Source: Heterohyrax brucei
Lineage: Eukaryota; Chordata; Mammalia; Hyracoidea; Procaviidae
Assembly (NCBI GenBank): GCA_028571685.1
Contig: CM053162.1
Coordinates: 4,964,001 to 5,028,000 of the forward strand
Direction of reading: 5' to 3'
DNA length: 64,000 bases
Positions 47,901 to 58,270 of the stretch are shown one piece after another; position 1 is the first letter of the stretch; each line of letters starts with the position of its first letter. The notes under the pieces were generated by a model. That model did no database searches, had not been told where the DNA came from, and saw only the letters and a program-made list of their open reading frames with translations. A program made the position numbers and the translations under genes.

Positions 47901-48265
47901 TAAATACAGCCTCTCTGATGCAAGAGACATTGTCCACTCAGGCGCTGCTCCCCAGCATGGCAGCTGGCCCCAGCCAGGGTCTCAAGCACAGCAGCCCTGG
48001 TTCCAGGCTCCTGGTTGACAAAGATGGTGTCAATACACGTAAGCTTATCTGCTGCTATACCAGCAGGAGTGGGATCTTTTGTGCTGCTGTCTCATCTCTG
48101 ACAAAGGTATTTTTTTCCTTCCTGTCACCCAGTCCAATCTCACAACTTTCTACCTGATCTTGGGGATTCTAAAATGTCCACTCTGCTCCATGCAGTTACT
48201 TTTCTATGCCTTCATTCTCAGAGGGAACTGAGATGAGTGAATTGTCAGCCATATTGGCCCCACCC
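44951..48265 (-). mobile_element. L1 LINE E, 5' part
   Basis: After element C ends, antisense ORF2 of E resumes with the endonuclease. The reverse frame 44987-45481 holds SNNYAPNIKASK, VGHFNTPLSV and SDHKAIKVE, and 45588-45773 has SVITLNVNRLN and CCLQETHL. The inter-ORF spacer and a decayed ORF1 (about 46180-47037) follow. Remnants of ORF1 lie at 46320-46529 and 46720-46947. The 5'UTR runs to 48265. The 5' terminus (CCATATTGGCCCCACCC) matches the pattern of the other elements. No frame is intact. Confidence 0.87.
47038..48265 (-). promoter_or_regulatory. L1 E 5'UTR with four tandem ~210-250-bp monomers
   Basis: A unit beginning with a form of CTCAGAGAAGG recurs at 47128, 47339, 47570 and 47821, giving steps of 211, 231 and 251 bp. 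Each unit then has a G-rich run, a TTGGCCACCAGCCAC-like block, a TTCTCTAGGTGCAG block, GTCTTAA...CAGCTTCTCT, and a CAGCATGGCAGC-like block. The order is kept in all four. Monomeric 5'UTRs are well known in murine L1s. The monomer sequence here is unrelated to any I can name. Confidence 0.75.
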
Positions 48266-50435
48266 TTGAATTTTATTTATATGTTGTTAAACTGTACTGC
48301 ATAGACTTTTTTTTGAAGATTTTTGCATCTAAGTTTATTAGAGATATTGGTCTGTAATTTTCTTTTTTTGTGCTATCTTTACTTGGTTTTGGTATCATTG
48401 TTACGCTGGCTCATAGAATGAATTTGAGAATACTTTAGCCTTTGCTTTCAAATACCTTTAGTAATAGTGTCTTCAGCTATTCTCTGAAAGTTTGATAGAA
48501 CTCTCCAATAAAGCCACTGGGACCAGTTACTTTTCCTTTTGCTTTGGTTGGGAGTTTTTTAATTACATTTTCGATTTCTTATTTAGTTGTTCTACCTCTG
48601 TGTTAATTTAGGCAAGAGTGTGTTTCTAGAAATGTGTCCATTTCCTCTAGGTTTTCAAATTTGTTACAGTACAATTTTTCATAGTGCTTTGTTATGATTT
48701 TTTAAAGATTTCAGTTGGGTCAGTTGTGATGTCATTCATTGCATTTCTCATTCTTATTATTTGGTTTTCCTATTTTTCTTTCACTAGTTTGGTCAGTGGC
48801 TTATCAATTTTGTTGATCTTGTTAATAGCTTTTGGTCTTGTTAACTCTATCATTTTTTTTTCTGTTCTCTGTTTCATTTAGTTCTGCTTTATTTTTTATT
48901 AATTGCTTTTTTCTTTTGCCTGAAGGGTTCTTTTTCTTCTCTCTTTCTACTTGTTCCAGTCGTAGGGTTAATTATTTGATTTGAGCCCTTTCTTCTTTTT
49001 GAATGTGTGTAATTTAATGATGTGAATGAATCCCTAAGTGCTGGTTTTGCTGTAGGATGTACTTTCATTTTCGTTTGACTCTGAGTTTCTTTATTGCATC
49101 CTTCATTTCTTCTACAACCCAGACATTTTTTGAGCAGTGTATTGTTCAGTTTCTGTGTCTTTTTTCCCCCTTTGTTTTTCTATTATTGATTTCTACTTTT
49201 ATGGCTTTATGGCCTAAAAAGATTCTTTGTGACATTTCAGTTCTTTGAAATTTATTCAGCCTTGCTTTCTGGCCTAATATGTAATCTATTCTGGAGAATA
49301 TTCCATCTGTATAGGAAAAAAGGTACACTTGTCTGCTTTTGGATGGAGTGTTTTGGATATGCCTATCAGATTCAGTTGGTTGTAAGTGACATTTACATCT
49401 TCTATGTCTTTATCGAGTTTTTTTTCCTTAATATTCAGGTTTTCACTGAAAGTGGTGTGTTAAAGCCTCTCTTATTATTGTGGAGGTGTCTATTTCTGTT
49501 TTCAATGGAATTAGAGTTTTGTTTTGTTTTGTTTTTTAATGTGGAGCCCCGTCACGGGATGCATAAATATTAATATGGTTATATCCACATGGAGTATTGA
49601 CCCTTTCGCCATTATGTAGTGTCCTTCTTTATCTACCATGGAGGGTGTTAATGTCTATTTTATCAGAAATTAATATTGTCACTCCTGCTCTTTTCTGAAT
49701 ATTGTCTGCTTGACATATTTTTTTCCATACTTTGGGTATTAGTTTGTTCATGTGTTTGAGACTAAGGTGGGTCTCCTGTAGGCAGCATATAAATAGATCA
49801 TGTTTTATTTCTTTTTTTCTAATCTGATCTGCAACTCTCCATTTCTTTATTGTTGCATTTAATCCACTTAAATTCAGCATAATTATTGATATGTATGAGT
49901 TTAGTGCTGTCATTTTGGTGTCTTTTTGTGCATTGTATACAATTCCTTTCTTCTACTTAATTTTCTATGCTGAGTCTTTTTTTTTAAGTCTTTTCTCTTC
50001 ATCATTTTCATTGTTAGTTTTGTATTTGCTGAGACTTCGTGTTTTTCTCATTTTTTATTTTTATATGTAGGATTGTTGATTTCCTTTGTGATTACCTTAA
50101 TACTTAACCCTATTTTTCTAAATTTAAACTAGTCTTTAATTTCTTCATATCACCTTGACTTCCCCACCATATGAAAGATCTTTGACTAAATTTTTTTAAT
50201 TTCCTCTTTTTTCATAGTGTTTATATAATGTCGTCTCTATTTCCCTTCTTTTCAGTGTTTTGCCTTTGTATTTTTGTGATATCCCCAGTTGAGTTGATAT
50301 CCAGTTGTTCTATTCTGTGTTCTAGTCTTCGGTTGTTACCTAATGTTACTGACTTTCCAGCAAAAGGAATCCCTTTAGTATTTCTTGTAATTGTGGTTTG
50401 GTTTTTGACAATTCCTTACATTTCTGTTTATCTGG
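48266..50435 (-). mobile_element. L1 LINE F, 5' part
   Basis: The antisense ORF2 of F continues from the RT, just beyond the break at 25746, through the endonuclease. The reverse frame 49629-49913 has SIIMLNLSGLNATIKK and CCLQETHL. The reverse frame 49146-49328 has the SRIDYILGQK region. The inter-ORF spacer and the C-terminal end of ORF1 follow, up to TTTATCTGG at 50435. The MaLR-like element then intervenes and ORF1 reads on at 52420. F is the most diverged of the four nested L1s. Confidence 0.85.
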
Positions 50436-50908
50436 TATTACGGATTGTACTACGTTCCCCCAAAAATAAGTGTAGAAATTTGTTAGGTCATGATTCTTGG
50501 TATTGTGTGATGTTTCTATACACTATAAACTCTGCATCTTTGATGTTGGGTGGCAGTTGTACTGGTGTGGTGGGATTCAGTGTATAAGACTGTTCCTTAA
50601 AGCAGCCTTTTGAAGTATAAATGAAAGGGAGACAGAGAGTTGTGGACCTCATACCACCATGAAGCAGTGCCACATGCTGAGCATATCCTTTAGAAAGGAT
50701 CGGGGTTCCTGTACCTCAGAAGATCCCAGTCCAGAGGAAGATTGATGAGAAGGACCTTCCTCCATAGGCAGCAGAGAAAGCCTTTCACCGGAGCTAACAC
50801 CCTGAATTTGGAATTCTAGCCTACTACACTGTGACAAAACAAAATTTCTCTGTTCAAAGCCATATGCTTGTGATGTTTCTATTAAAGCAGCGGTAGATGG
50901 CTAAAACA
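50436..50908 (+). repeat. 5' LTR of MaLR-like element no. 2
   Basis: About 473 bp, from TATTACGGATTGTACTACGT to GGCTAAAACA. The polyadenylation hexamer position reads AACAAA. Confidence 0.85.
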
Positions 50909-51934
50909 GTATTTGGTATCATACCTAAAATGTGGAAAGTTTTAAAATTGTGAATGGCTTGAAGATTCAGAAGGAACTGAGAAGAAATGTTAATACCAAA
51001 GAAGGTTCAGACACGCAGCAAAGTGCAACAAGAGGTAGAGGACCATTAGTAGCAGTAGCATCAGATGGGCAACAGCAGAACAAGGGGAGTAGTATAAGAC
51101 TGGAGACGACCCTGTAGTGAGAGAGTGGAGTGCCTGTGTGCAAGAGGCTTCTTTGAAGAGTATGACACGTCCAGTCACTAATATAAACTTTCTAGGGATG
51201 GATATCAACATAAATAGGGAAATCACAAAAATAAATTAAAGGCAAAACACTGTTAAAAGTGAAATCGAGATGTCATTATGTGACTATAGCAAAAAAGAGA
51301 GAAATAGGAAAAGTTAGTCATGTATCTTTCATATGGACAAGAAACGACAAGGAGCACAAGGAACTGAGCTGTTTCAGTCTAAAAGGTATAGCTATGATCT
51401 CTGGGGTCTCCAGGGGTGCAGCTGTAAGCCTCTGATGTTCTAAGAACAGAGTTGCCATTCAGGTGGACTAGGAAAATAGTGTGTCTGAAGCCAAGGGAGA
51501 AGAACTGTTGTCCCAGTGGGCCTAGAAGGTGGAGCTATAGCACAGAGCGGAGGGACCTCCACTCAGAATCCAGAGTGTATAACCAAGTCCTACAGACTTG
51601 AGGGCAGGGCCGACGTGTAAAATTTCTCAGAGAATAGAGTAATATTTTCAAAGCTTTGGGGGTTGATTTGTGTTATGCTAATCACTACCATGTTCTGCTT
51701 ATTTGCTTATTTTGAGTTATGCCTTCTTTTCCTGCAATTTCTCACATTTGTAATGGAAATGTCTAGGTTGTACTTGCCTGTTCTGACATTGTATTTTGGG
51801 AACGGATAGCTCCTGTTTCAGATTTCAGAGTTGAAGTAGATTTTCTGGATTTTAGACTTGGACTTAAGACTTTTGCTATATGAATATGTTTTACATGTTG
51901 CAAGTATGTTTTTGGGGGGTGACAAAGTGTGAAA
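50909..51934 (+). other. Internal region of MaLR-like element no. 2
   Basis: About 1.03 kb, purine-rich on the plus strand. Frames are short (longest about 60-80 codons) and unrelated to retroviral proteins. The only landmarks are the shared start sequence next to the 5' LTR and the G-run before the 3' LTR. It must have depended on another element's proteins. Confidence 0.75.
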
Positions 51935-52419
51935 TATCATGGCCTAAACTATTTTTTCCAAAAAATATGAGTAGCAATTTGGGTAGGCCGTGACTCCTCA
52001 TATTATTTGATGTTTCTATGTGCTGTAAATCTTGCCTCTATGATGTTAATGAGGGAGGATGGACAGTAGTTGTGTTGATGGGGCAGGACTCAGCATGATA
52101 GTACTGTACCTTGAGGCAATCTTTTGGAATATAAAGGAAAGAAACTAGTAGAGATGGGGACATCATACCACGAAGAAGCAGTGCTGGCATCTGAGTACAT
52201 CCTTTGGAAAAGACCAGGGTCCCTACACCTCAGAAGATCTCAGCCCAGGGGAAGATTGATGATATGCACCTTCCTCCAGAGCTGGCAGAGGAAGACTTCT
52301 TGTGGAGCTAACACCCTAAATTTGGACTGTTAGCTTACTGGACTGGGACAAAATAAAATTTCTCTTTTTAAAGCCATCTACTTGTATTTCTGTTAAAGCA
52401 TCGCTAGGTGACTAAAACA
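51935..52419 (+). repeat. 3' LTR of MaLR-like element no. 2
   Basis: About 485 bp, matching 50436-50908 by eye along its length. AATAAA is at 52352-52357, about 65 bp before the CTAAAACA end. Confidence 0.85.
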
Positions 52420-52500
52420 TCTGGAAATGTCCTAATTTGAGCATCATATTTGAGAGTCAGATTTGCTTGTTTTAGGTTTTAATCCGAAATGGTTTCATGT
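52420..52500 (-). mobile_element. L1 LINE F, final ORF1 remnant
   Basis: TCTGGAAATGTCCTAATTTG continues the antisense ORF1 cut at 50435 (compare 38075-38120 in element D). The match fades near 52480-52500, so F is 5'-truncated or rearranged here. No matching flank to 21909 was found. Confidence 0.65.
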
Positions 52501-52644
52501 CATTAATTTTTCATCTTTATTTAATTCTCTCTTATTTAATTATTTCAACTGAAATTAAATGTTTGTATATCACATGGTGACAGATGAAATACGAATTTAA
52601 TTAAGCATTAAATGGTTGTTTGCTTTAAGTAGTTAAGTATAAAG

Positions 52645-52800
52645 GAAACCCTAGTTCTGGCATGGGTAAGAGCTACCGCTGTTAACCAAAAAGTGAGTAG
52701 TTCAAATCTACCATGTGTTCCTTGGAAGCTCTATAGGGTTGTTCTACTCTGTCTTATATCTTCACTATGAGTCATAATTGACTTGACAGCAGTCAGTGCA
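52645..52800 (+). mobile_element. AfroSINE, short form
   Basis: The head is AAACCCTAGTTCTGGCATGG, the B box side GTAGTTCAAATCTACC, the body TTGTTCTACTCTGTCTTAT and the end TTGACTTGACAGCAG. It is full-length for the short form. Confidence 0.85.
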
Positions 52801-53167
52801 TTTTTTATTAAGTGTAAAAATGTTATGTCACTGACAGTTATGTAATATGATAAACACTTAAGGTTTGAGGAGTTCAACTGCTGTTCATGACAATAACTAA
52901 GATATTTATCTACTTTGACAATTTTTTCATTTAACAGCCTATGATCACTTTGGATTAAAAATACATGTTAGTTGCAAATTATTTTCTTCCCATCATGCAA
53001 AGTACATTAAGATTGTTTGCTCTTTTTCTGTCATTTGGTGTGTGCATAAGACTTGAAAATTTACTTACTCTTAGCCTAAGGAAAACTTAATTTGGAAGAC
53101 AACTTTGTTGCAATAAAATATTCTTACGGTCCATCTAGTGCCAAATAAGCAATAACACTCTTAATTT
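52801..53167. other. Nothing recognised
   Basis: AT-rich sequence between an AfroSINE and an RTE copy; no family or gene could be assigned. Confidence 0.45.
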
Positions 53168-53175
53168 CAAATAAT

Positions 53176-55175
53176 GTTATGTTGTTAGGTGGCATCATGT
53201 CAGTTTTGACTCATAACAACCCTAAACACAACAGAACAATACACTGCCCAGTCCTGTACCATACCGACAATTGTTTTTACACTTAAGCCCATTGTTGAAG
53301 CTACCATATTAACCCATGTTGTCGAAGGTCTCCCTCTTTTTCACTGACTCTGCTTTACCAAGAAAGATGTCCTTCTTCAGGATTTGATTCATCCTGGCAA
53401 CATGTCCAAAGTATGTGAGACTTAGTCTCTGTGTCCTTGCTTCCAAGGGCACTCTGGTCATACTTCTTCCAGGATAGATCTCTTTGTTCTTTTGGCAGTC
53501 CATGATAATTCAGTATTCTTCTCCAGCACCGTAATTCAAAGACTTCAGTTCTGCTTGTCTCATTTATGTATTGCTCAACTTTCGTATGCGTATGATATGA
53601 CTGAAAATACCACGGGTTGGGTTAGTTGCACCTTAGTCTTCAAGGTGACATTTTTACCTTTCAACACTTTGAAGAAGTCTTTTGCAGCAGGTTTTCTCAA
53701 TGCACCTTTTGATTTCTTAACTGTTGCTTCCATGGGCATTGATTATGGATCCAAGTGATCTGAAATTCTTGACAACCTTAATCTTCTCTCTATTTATCAT
53801 GATTGCTTACTGGTGCAGTTGTGAGGATTTTTTTTTTCCTTGATGTTGAAGAGCAATCCATACTGAAGGCTGTGGTCTTTGATCTTCATCAGTAAGTGTT
53901 TCAAATCTTGTTCACTTTTAGTCATCATGGTTATATCATCTGCATAACACAGGTTATTAGTAAGTCTTCCTCCAATTCTGATGCCACTTTCTGTACATGG
54001 TTCAGCTTCTTGGAATATTTGCTTGGTATACAGGTTGAAAATGTATGGTGAAAAGATACAAATCTAATGTGCATCCTTCCTGAAATTAAATCATGCAGTG
54101 CCCCCTAGTTCTGTTCAAATGACTGGCTCTTGATTCATATACAGATTTCTCATGAGCATCATTAAGTATTCTGGAATTCCCAGTCTCTATTTAATTTATT
54201 ATGATCTACACAGTCTAATGCTTTTAAGCCAAGCCAAGGCCAAGTGCCGTCGAGTCGGATCCGCGTCATGACTAATGCTTTTACACATTCAAAAAAACAT
54301 AGGTCAACATCCTTCTAGTATTTTCTGCTTTCAGCCAGAATCTGTATGACATGAGCCATAATGTCCCCGGTTCCACATCCTCTTCTTGCATCTGGCTTGA
54401 ATTTCTAGCATTTCCCAGTCAATTTACTGTTGCAGTCACTTTTAATGATCTTTAGCAAAATTTTACTTGAGTGTGATATTAATGGTATTTGATAATTTTC
54501 ACATTTGGTTGAATCACCTTTCTTTGAAATAGGCAAAAGTATTGACTTGTTCTCGTTGGTCAGCCAGGTAGCTGTCTTCCAGACTTCTTGGCATAGACAA
54601 GTTTGCACTTCAAGCACAGCTTCTGTTTGTTGCAACATCTCAGTTGGCATTCTGTCAATTCCAGGAGCTTTGTTTTTCTAAGGTGATTTTAATGCAGCTT
54701 CAACTTCTCCCTTCAGTACCATCAGTTCCTGATGATATGCTACCTCTTGAAATGGTTGAAGGTCCACCAATTTTTCTTTTTTTTTTTTGGTATAATAACT
54801 CAGTATATTCTTTCCATCTTCTTTTGATGCTACTGAGTTGTTTAGTGTTTTCCCTGTAGAAGCCTTCACTATTGAAATTTCAGGCTTGATTTTTTTCTTT
54901 AGTTCTTTGATCTTGTGAAATGCAGAGTATGTTCCTTCCTTTTGGTTTTCTATCTCCAATTCTTTGCAAATGTAATTATAATGCTTTTCTTTGTCTTTTG
55001 GGGCTGCCCTTTGAAATCTTCTGTTCGGTTCTTTTATTTCATCATTTCTTTTGCTTTAGCTACTCTATATTCAAGAACAAGTTTCAGAGTTTTTTTCTGA
55101 CATCGAAGTTGGTCTTTTTCTTCTTTCTTGTCTTTTTAATGACCGAATACTTTCTTCCCTTATGATGTCTTTAGT
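53176..55175 (-). mobile_element. RTE-type LINE, 5'-truncated, decayed
   Basis: About 2 kb on the reverse strand. The 3' tail (plus strand 53178-53230) reads on the reverse strand GGGTTGTTATGAGTCAAAAC ... CCACCTAACAACAT. The C-terminal ORF region is at 53503-53309, with LTYFGHVARM. YADD codons lie at 53946-53935, and an upstream RT/linker part is at 54650-54405 and 54959-54678. The N-terminal endonuclease is missing. It is the same family as at 7238-9940 and holds a 45-bp SINE insertion. Confidence 0.85.
54227..54271 (-). mobile_element. Ultra-truncated AfroSINE with 12-bp target duplication
   Basis: This 45-bp piece, ending GTGCCGTCGAGTCGGATCCG plus CGTCATGA, is only the 3' tail of an AfroSINE in antisense. 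The 12-bp duplication CTAATGCTTTTA stands at 54215-54226 and 54272-54283. The preserved CpGs suggest it is fairly recent. Its host is the RTE copy. Confidence 0.85.
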
Positions 55176-55877
55176 GTTCAACACGTTAAATCTATTTTTG
55201 ATAATAATAAGAAATAAAAACACCTAGGTGGCTGAAAAGGCTTTTATCCTGAAAAGGCCTTTTGTCTTCTACATTTATGTTCATGTGTATATATTTCCTG
55301 AAAGTCATCTCAGTTGTCATCTATAGAAACTTCTTGTTTGTAAATCTGTTAGCTTAATGTGTAATCCAAAGTGTTCTTTGAAAGGCAGCCATTCTAGTGA
55401 GTTCCTGCTCTGATCTCTAGACTCATCAGTTAGACACCCTGGTCTCTTAGATAATTTACTAGATTGCCCTAATTCTTCAAGTTTTTCAGACCATGCTGTT
55501 GGAGCACAAAGTTCAGGCAAGTACCTCTAATGTGACTGCATGAGCTGTGGGTAGCACAGGGAAATACCCCAAAGCTGAGCTGATGTGTTCTGGGTCCTAC
55601 ACATACTCACCTCTTTTAACTGTAATTCCACTACAGCAATTACCCTTTTATTGTTGTGCTCTGTATTTTAGAGGCATCTATAAAATTTCATATGAGAATA
55701 ACAATGATCATTCAGTTTTTGAAATTTCAAAGCTGTTGATTGACATTATCCTTAAACATCTGTGAGACAAACAAATGCTTGCTTAAAGGATAGTGGTTGA
55801 GTATACCATCCATCTGTTTTACTTTGGATGTTATGTAGCAGCAAAGAAGAATAAAACAGATCAACATGATGCTATAT
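55176..55877. other. Nothing recognised
   Basis: Unassigned sequence between the RTE copy and two AfroSINEs. Confidence 0.45.
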
Positions 55878-56024
55878 AGGGAATCCTAGTCATAGTTTTG
55901 CAGACTGCTAAACAAAAGGTCAGTCACCAGTTCAAATCTACCAGCCTCTTTTGTAATCCCTTTGGGACAGTTTGACAGTGTCATTAGAGTCTCTGTAAGT
56001 CAGAATGGACTCTGTAGCAATGAT
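55878..56024 (+). mobile_element. AfroSINE, short form
   Basis: The head is GAATCCTAGTCATAGTTTTG, the B-box side CAGTTCAAATCTACCAGC and the core GTCTCTGTAAGTCAGAATGG. It is strongly diverged. Confidence 0.75.
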
Positions 56025-56040
56025 GTCTTCATAGTGTTAG

Positions 56041-56228
56041 GAGTTGTGGTGGTGCAACGGTTAAGCACAAAGCTGCTAATGAAAAGGTAAGACGTTTAAG
56101 CACTCCAGCCACTCGTCAGTAGCAAGATGTGTCAGTCAGCTTCCATCAAGATTCCAGCCTTGGAAAGGTAGTTGTACTCAGCAGAGTCACTATGATTTGA
56201 AATCAATTCAATGGCAACAGGTTTTAGT
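56041..56228 (+). mobile_element. AfroSINE, long form
   Basis: The head is GGTGGTGCAACGGTTAAGC. The middle segment AAGATGTGTCAGTCAGCTTC, diagnostic of the long form, is present, followed by CAGCCTTGGAAAGG and GAGTCACTATGATTTGAAAT. It lies 16 bp from the preceding short-form copy in the same orientation. Confidence 0.8.
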
Positions 56229-57104
56229 CATAATGTTAAGTTTTATAAATGACAAATTGCTAAACAATACCCACAATATGACCCTATTTGTGTAAAAACG
56301 CATACTGTCCATACTACAGACTCCATGATGTACAATTGTGTATAGGCAACAGTGGGTTTTTATGAGCTGGCATTTTTGGTGATGGAATAATGGAGACCCA
56401 TCAAGTCTTATCAGGGAAGTGAAATGTGAGCCTGTCAGTTTGGGTTTTAATTCTGGGTCACAGACTGTTAGTTTTTGCTTGGCTCAGGATTTTTATATTT
56501 GCTGACTAGCAACAAAACTGATCACAAAACTAGTAAAACCCCTTCATTACCTTATATAAAAAAAGGCAGGATTGAACTAAATGGGAGAGAACAACCTCCC
56601 GAAAAGAAACTAAGTTATCTAGGAGAAAATATTCTAAAAGACTGACTTTAGTATCCTGTAGAGGAAATAACTGAACTAGAAAATGCACACAAAATATTGA
56701 CCAAATTATGGGAGAAAGAGTATCAAGTAACTCAAATTTCAATTTATAAAGGAAAATCAATCAGGAAGTTACTTGCATTTAATTCAGTGGCAGACAATTC
56801 TCATTGCACTTTTCTCCATGGCTTCTCTAAACAAATTACAGTGCAAACATATTTTTCAGCTCACCAAACATTATATACTAACTTATTCTTGATTTATGTT
56901 ACAATGTGTTGATGAAATTTTCTAAGCACTGCTTGAAGCTAAAATGAGAGCTTTTTAGTTTTCTTAAATAAAACATGTTTATACTAGTTTTCATGGTGAC
57001 TCTTAGTTACATATTCAGTTTCATGTTATGTAAATGGTTTGTTAGGAAATTGTTTTAATGGTAGGAAATACTGAGCTTCCAAATATCTTCCATGCCTTAG
57101 TTTT
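56229..57104. other. Nothing recognised
   Basis: AT-rich unassigned sequence with no credible exon or RNA gene. Confidence 0.45.
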
Positions 57105-57310
57105 CTAAACTCAGTTTCAACAAATTTATTGAGAATCTGCTCTGTTCCAGGAAGCATGAAGTCTCTCAGAATGCAAATAATGATATTTTAAAGAAGTTGT
57201 TCCCAACATCAAGAAATTAATAGTCTATTAGGTAAAACAGACACACAAACCCAAAATTATAATAATATTTAACAGGTGTTATAAAGACCAAAAACTACAG
57301 TAAGATGTTA
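57105..57310 (-). repeat. L2 LINE 3' end
   Basis: CAACAAATTTATTGAGAATC ... GTTCCAGGAAGCATGAAGTC ... AAATTAATAGTCTATTAGG follows the order of the complement of the L2 3' terminus. Confidence 0.6.
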
Positions 57311-57354
57311 TGGCTGTTATAAAGAGATTGTATATAGTGACATAGAAACAGAGG

Positions 57355-57495
57355 GAACTAGACTATAAATTCCACGTGGGCAAGAACTGGGCTCTGTCTT
57401 TTTTTTTAAGTTCTTTGTATACCAGTCCCTAGCAGAGTGCACTGATACCTGGTATGTGTTTCAAAATTATTTGTTAAACTAGAGAATGAATGAAC
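57355..57495 (+). repeat. L2 LINE 3' end
   Basis: AGACTATAAATTCCACGTGG ... AACTGGGCTCTGTC ... CCAGTCCCTAGCAGAGTGC ... TAGAGAATGAATGAA matches, in sense, the terminal part of L2. It lies head-on to the preceding antisense copy. Confidence 0.7.
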
Positions 57496-58050
57496 CTATG
57501 CATGAAGTGACAGTTGTTGGAGTAAACTTCATGGCAGTTATTGCCTATAAAGCTCTGTCTTATAACAGAAATAAGTAGTGGTAAAGGAGTAAGAGAGTAT
57601 TACAGATAAAAGGTAAATAGACTGAAGAAAGCTCATGCCAGATTTCTGGAATAGCAATAAAGTACAAAACAATGAAATGCATACAATTAAGGTATTCCAA
57701 TTAGTACATGTATATGGATACATATACACATAAACTATGTATATATGTATTCATATATGTGAATACGTGTTGTATTTATTGTTATATCTCTTTTATTCTT
57801 GTATGTTTGATCCTGGTATGTTGCATCTTACACTTAACAAATTCAGAAATTGTTCAGCAATCCCTTCTGTGTGGCTGGCTATGGTCAGGCTTTGCTTCAT
57901 GTATCCTATGCTAATAGCATTTATTGTCTTTATTGTTACTACTATGTTCTATGTAAACATCATACTTTGCAGTCCTCATTGTTAATCATTGTTTCAATAG
58001 TTCTATTGATATTCACCACAAAAGCTTTTAGGAGCTCTCAGCCTTTACTA
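57496..58050. other. Nothing recognised; TA-rich run near 57705-57770
   Basis: A degenerate TATA/CATA-rich segment is visible. No gene or repeat family was assigned. Confidence 0.45.
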
Positions 58051-58214
58051 AAAGCCCTGGAGGCATAGCGTTTAAAGGCTACAGCTGCTAAACAAAAAGG
58101 TTGGCAGTTCAAATCCACCAGACATTCCTTAGAAGCTCTACGAGGCAGTTCTACTTTTTCCTATAGGATCACTCTGAGTCAGAATCAACTCGATGGCAAT
58201 GGATTTCATTTTTG
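58051..58214 (+). mobile_element. AfroSINE, short form
   Basis: The copy is complete and well preserved: AAAGCCCTGGAGGCATAGCG, then GGTTGGCAGTTCAAATCCAC, CAGTTCTACTTTTTCCTAT, and AACTCGATGGCAATGGATTT. Confidence 0.88.
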
Positions 58215-58270
58215 TTTATTTACTTATTTTTCTTTTATTTTTTAAACACAGATTGAATTGTAGCCCAGGC

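Larger units (their letters stand above)
50436..52419 (+). mobile_element. Complete MaLR-like LTR retrotransposon no. 2
   Basis: This element has an LTR-internal-LTR structure of 1984 bp and is flanked by a perfect 5-bp duplication, TCTGG, at 50431-50435 and 52420-52424. L1 F ORF1 is continuous once it is removed. The internal region (50909-51934) starts with GTATTTGGTATCATACC and a segment (GAAGGAACTGAGAAGAA...) that parallels the complement of the internal start of the element at 10300. It ends with a TTTTTGGGGGG run near 51910, the likely polypurine tract. No gag or pol frame is present. Confidence 0.9.

Noticed and set aside
47128-47950. Regularly spaced repeats as a possible CRISPR-like array
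   Set aside because: Units are 210-250 bp, degenerate and without short repeat/unique spacer structure, in a mammalian L1 5'UTR.
47038-48160. Several 60-96 codon frames rich in Leu, Ala, Cys and Ser
   Set aside because: They follow the GC-richer L1 E 5'UTR monomers. They repeat because the DNA repeats, not because of a repeated protein.
58051-58120. tRNA-like A and B box sequence in AfroSINE heads
   Set aside because: These are SINE promoters derived from a tRNA. There is no cloverleaf or mature 3' end, so no tRNA gene is called for any copy.
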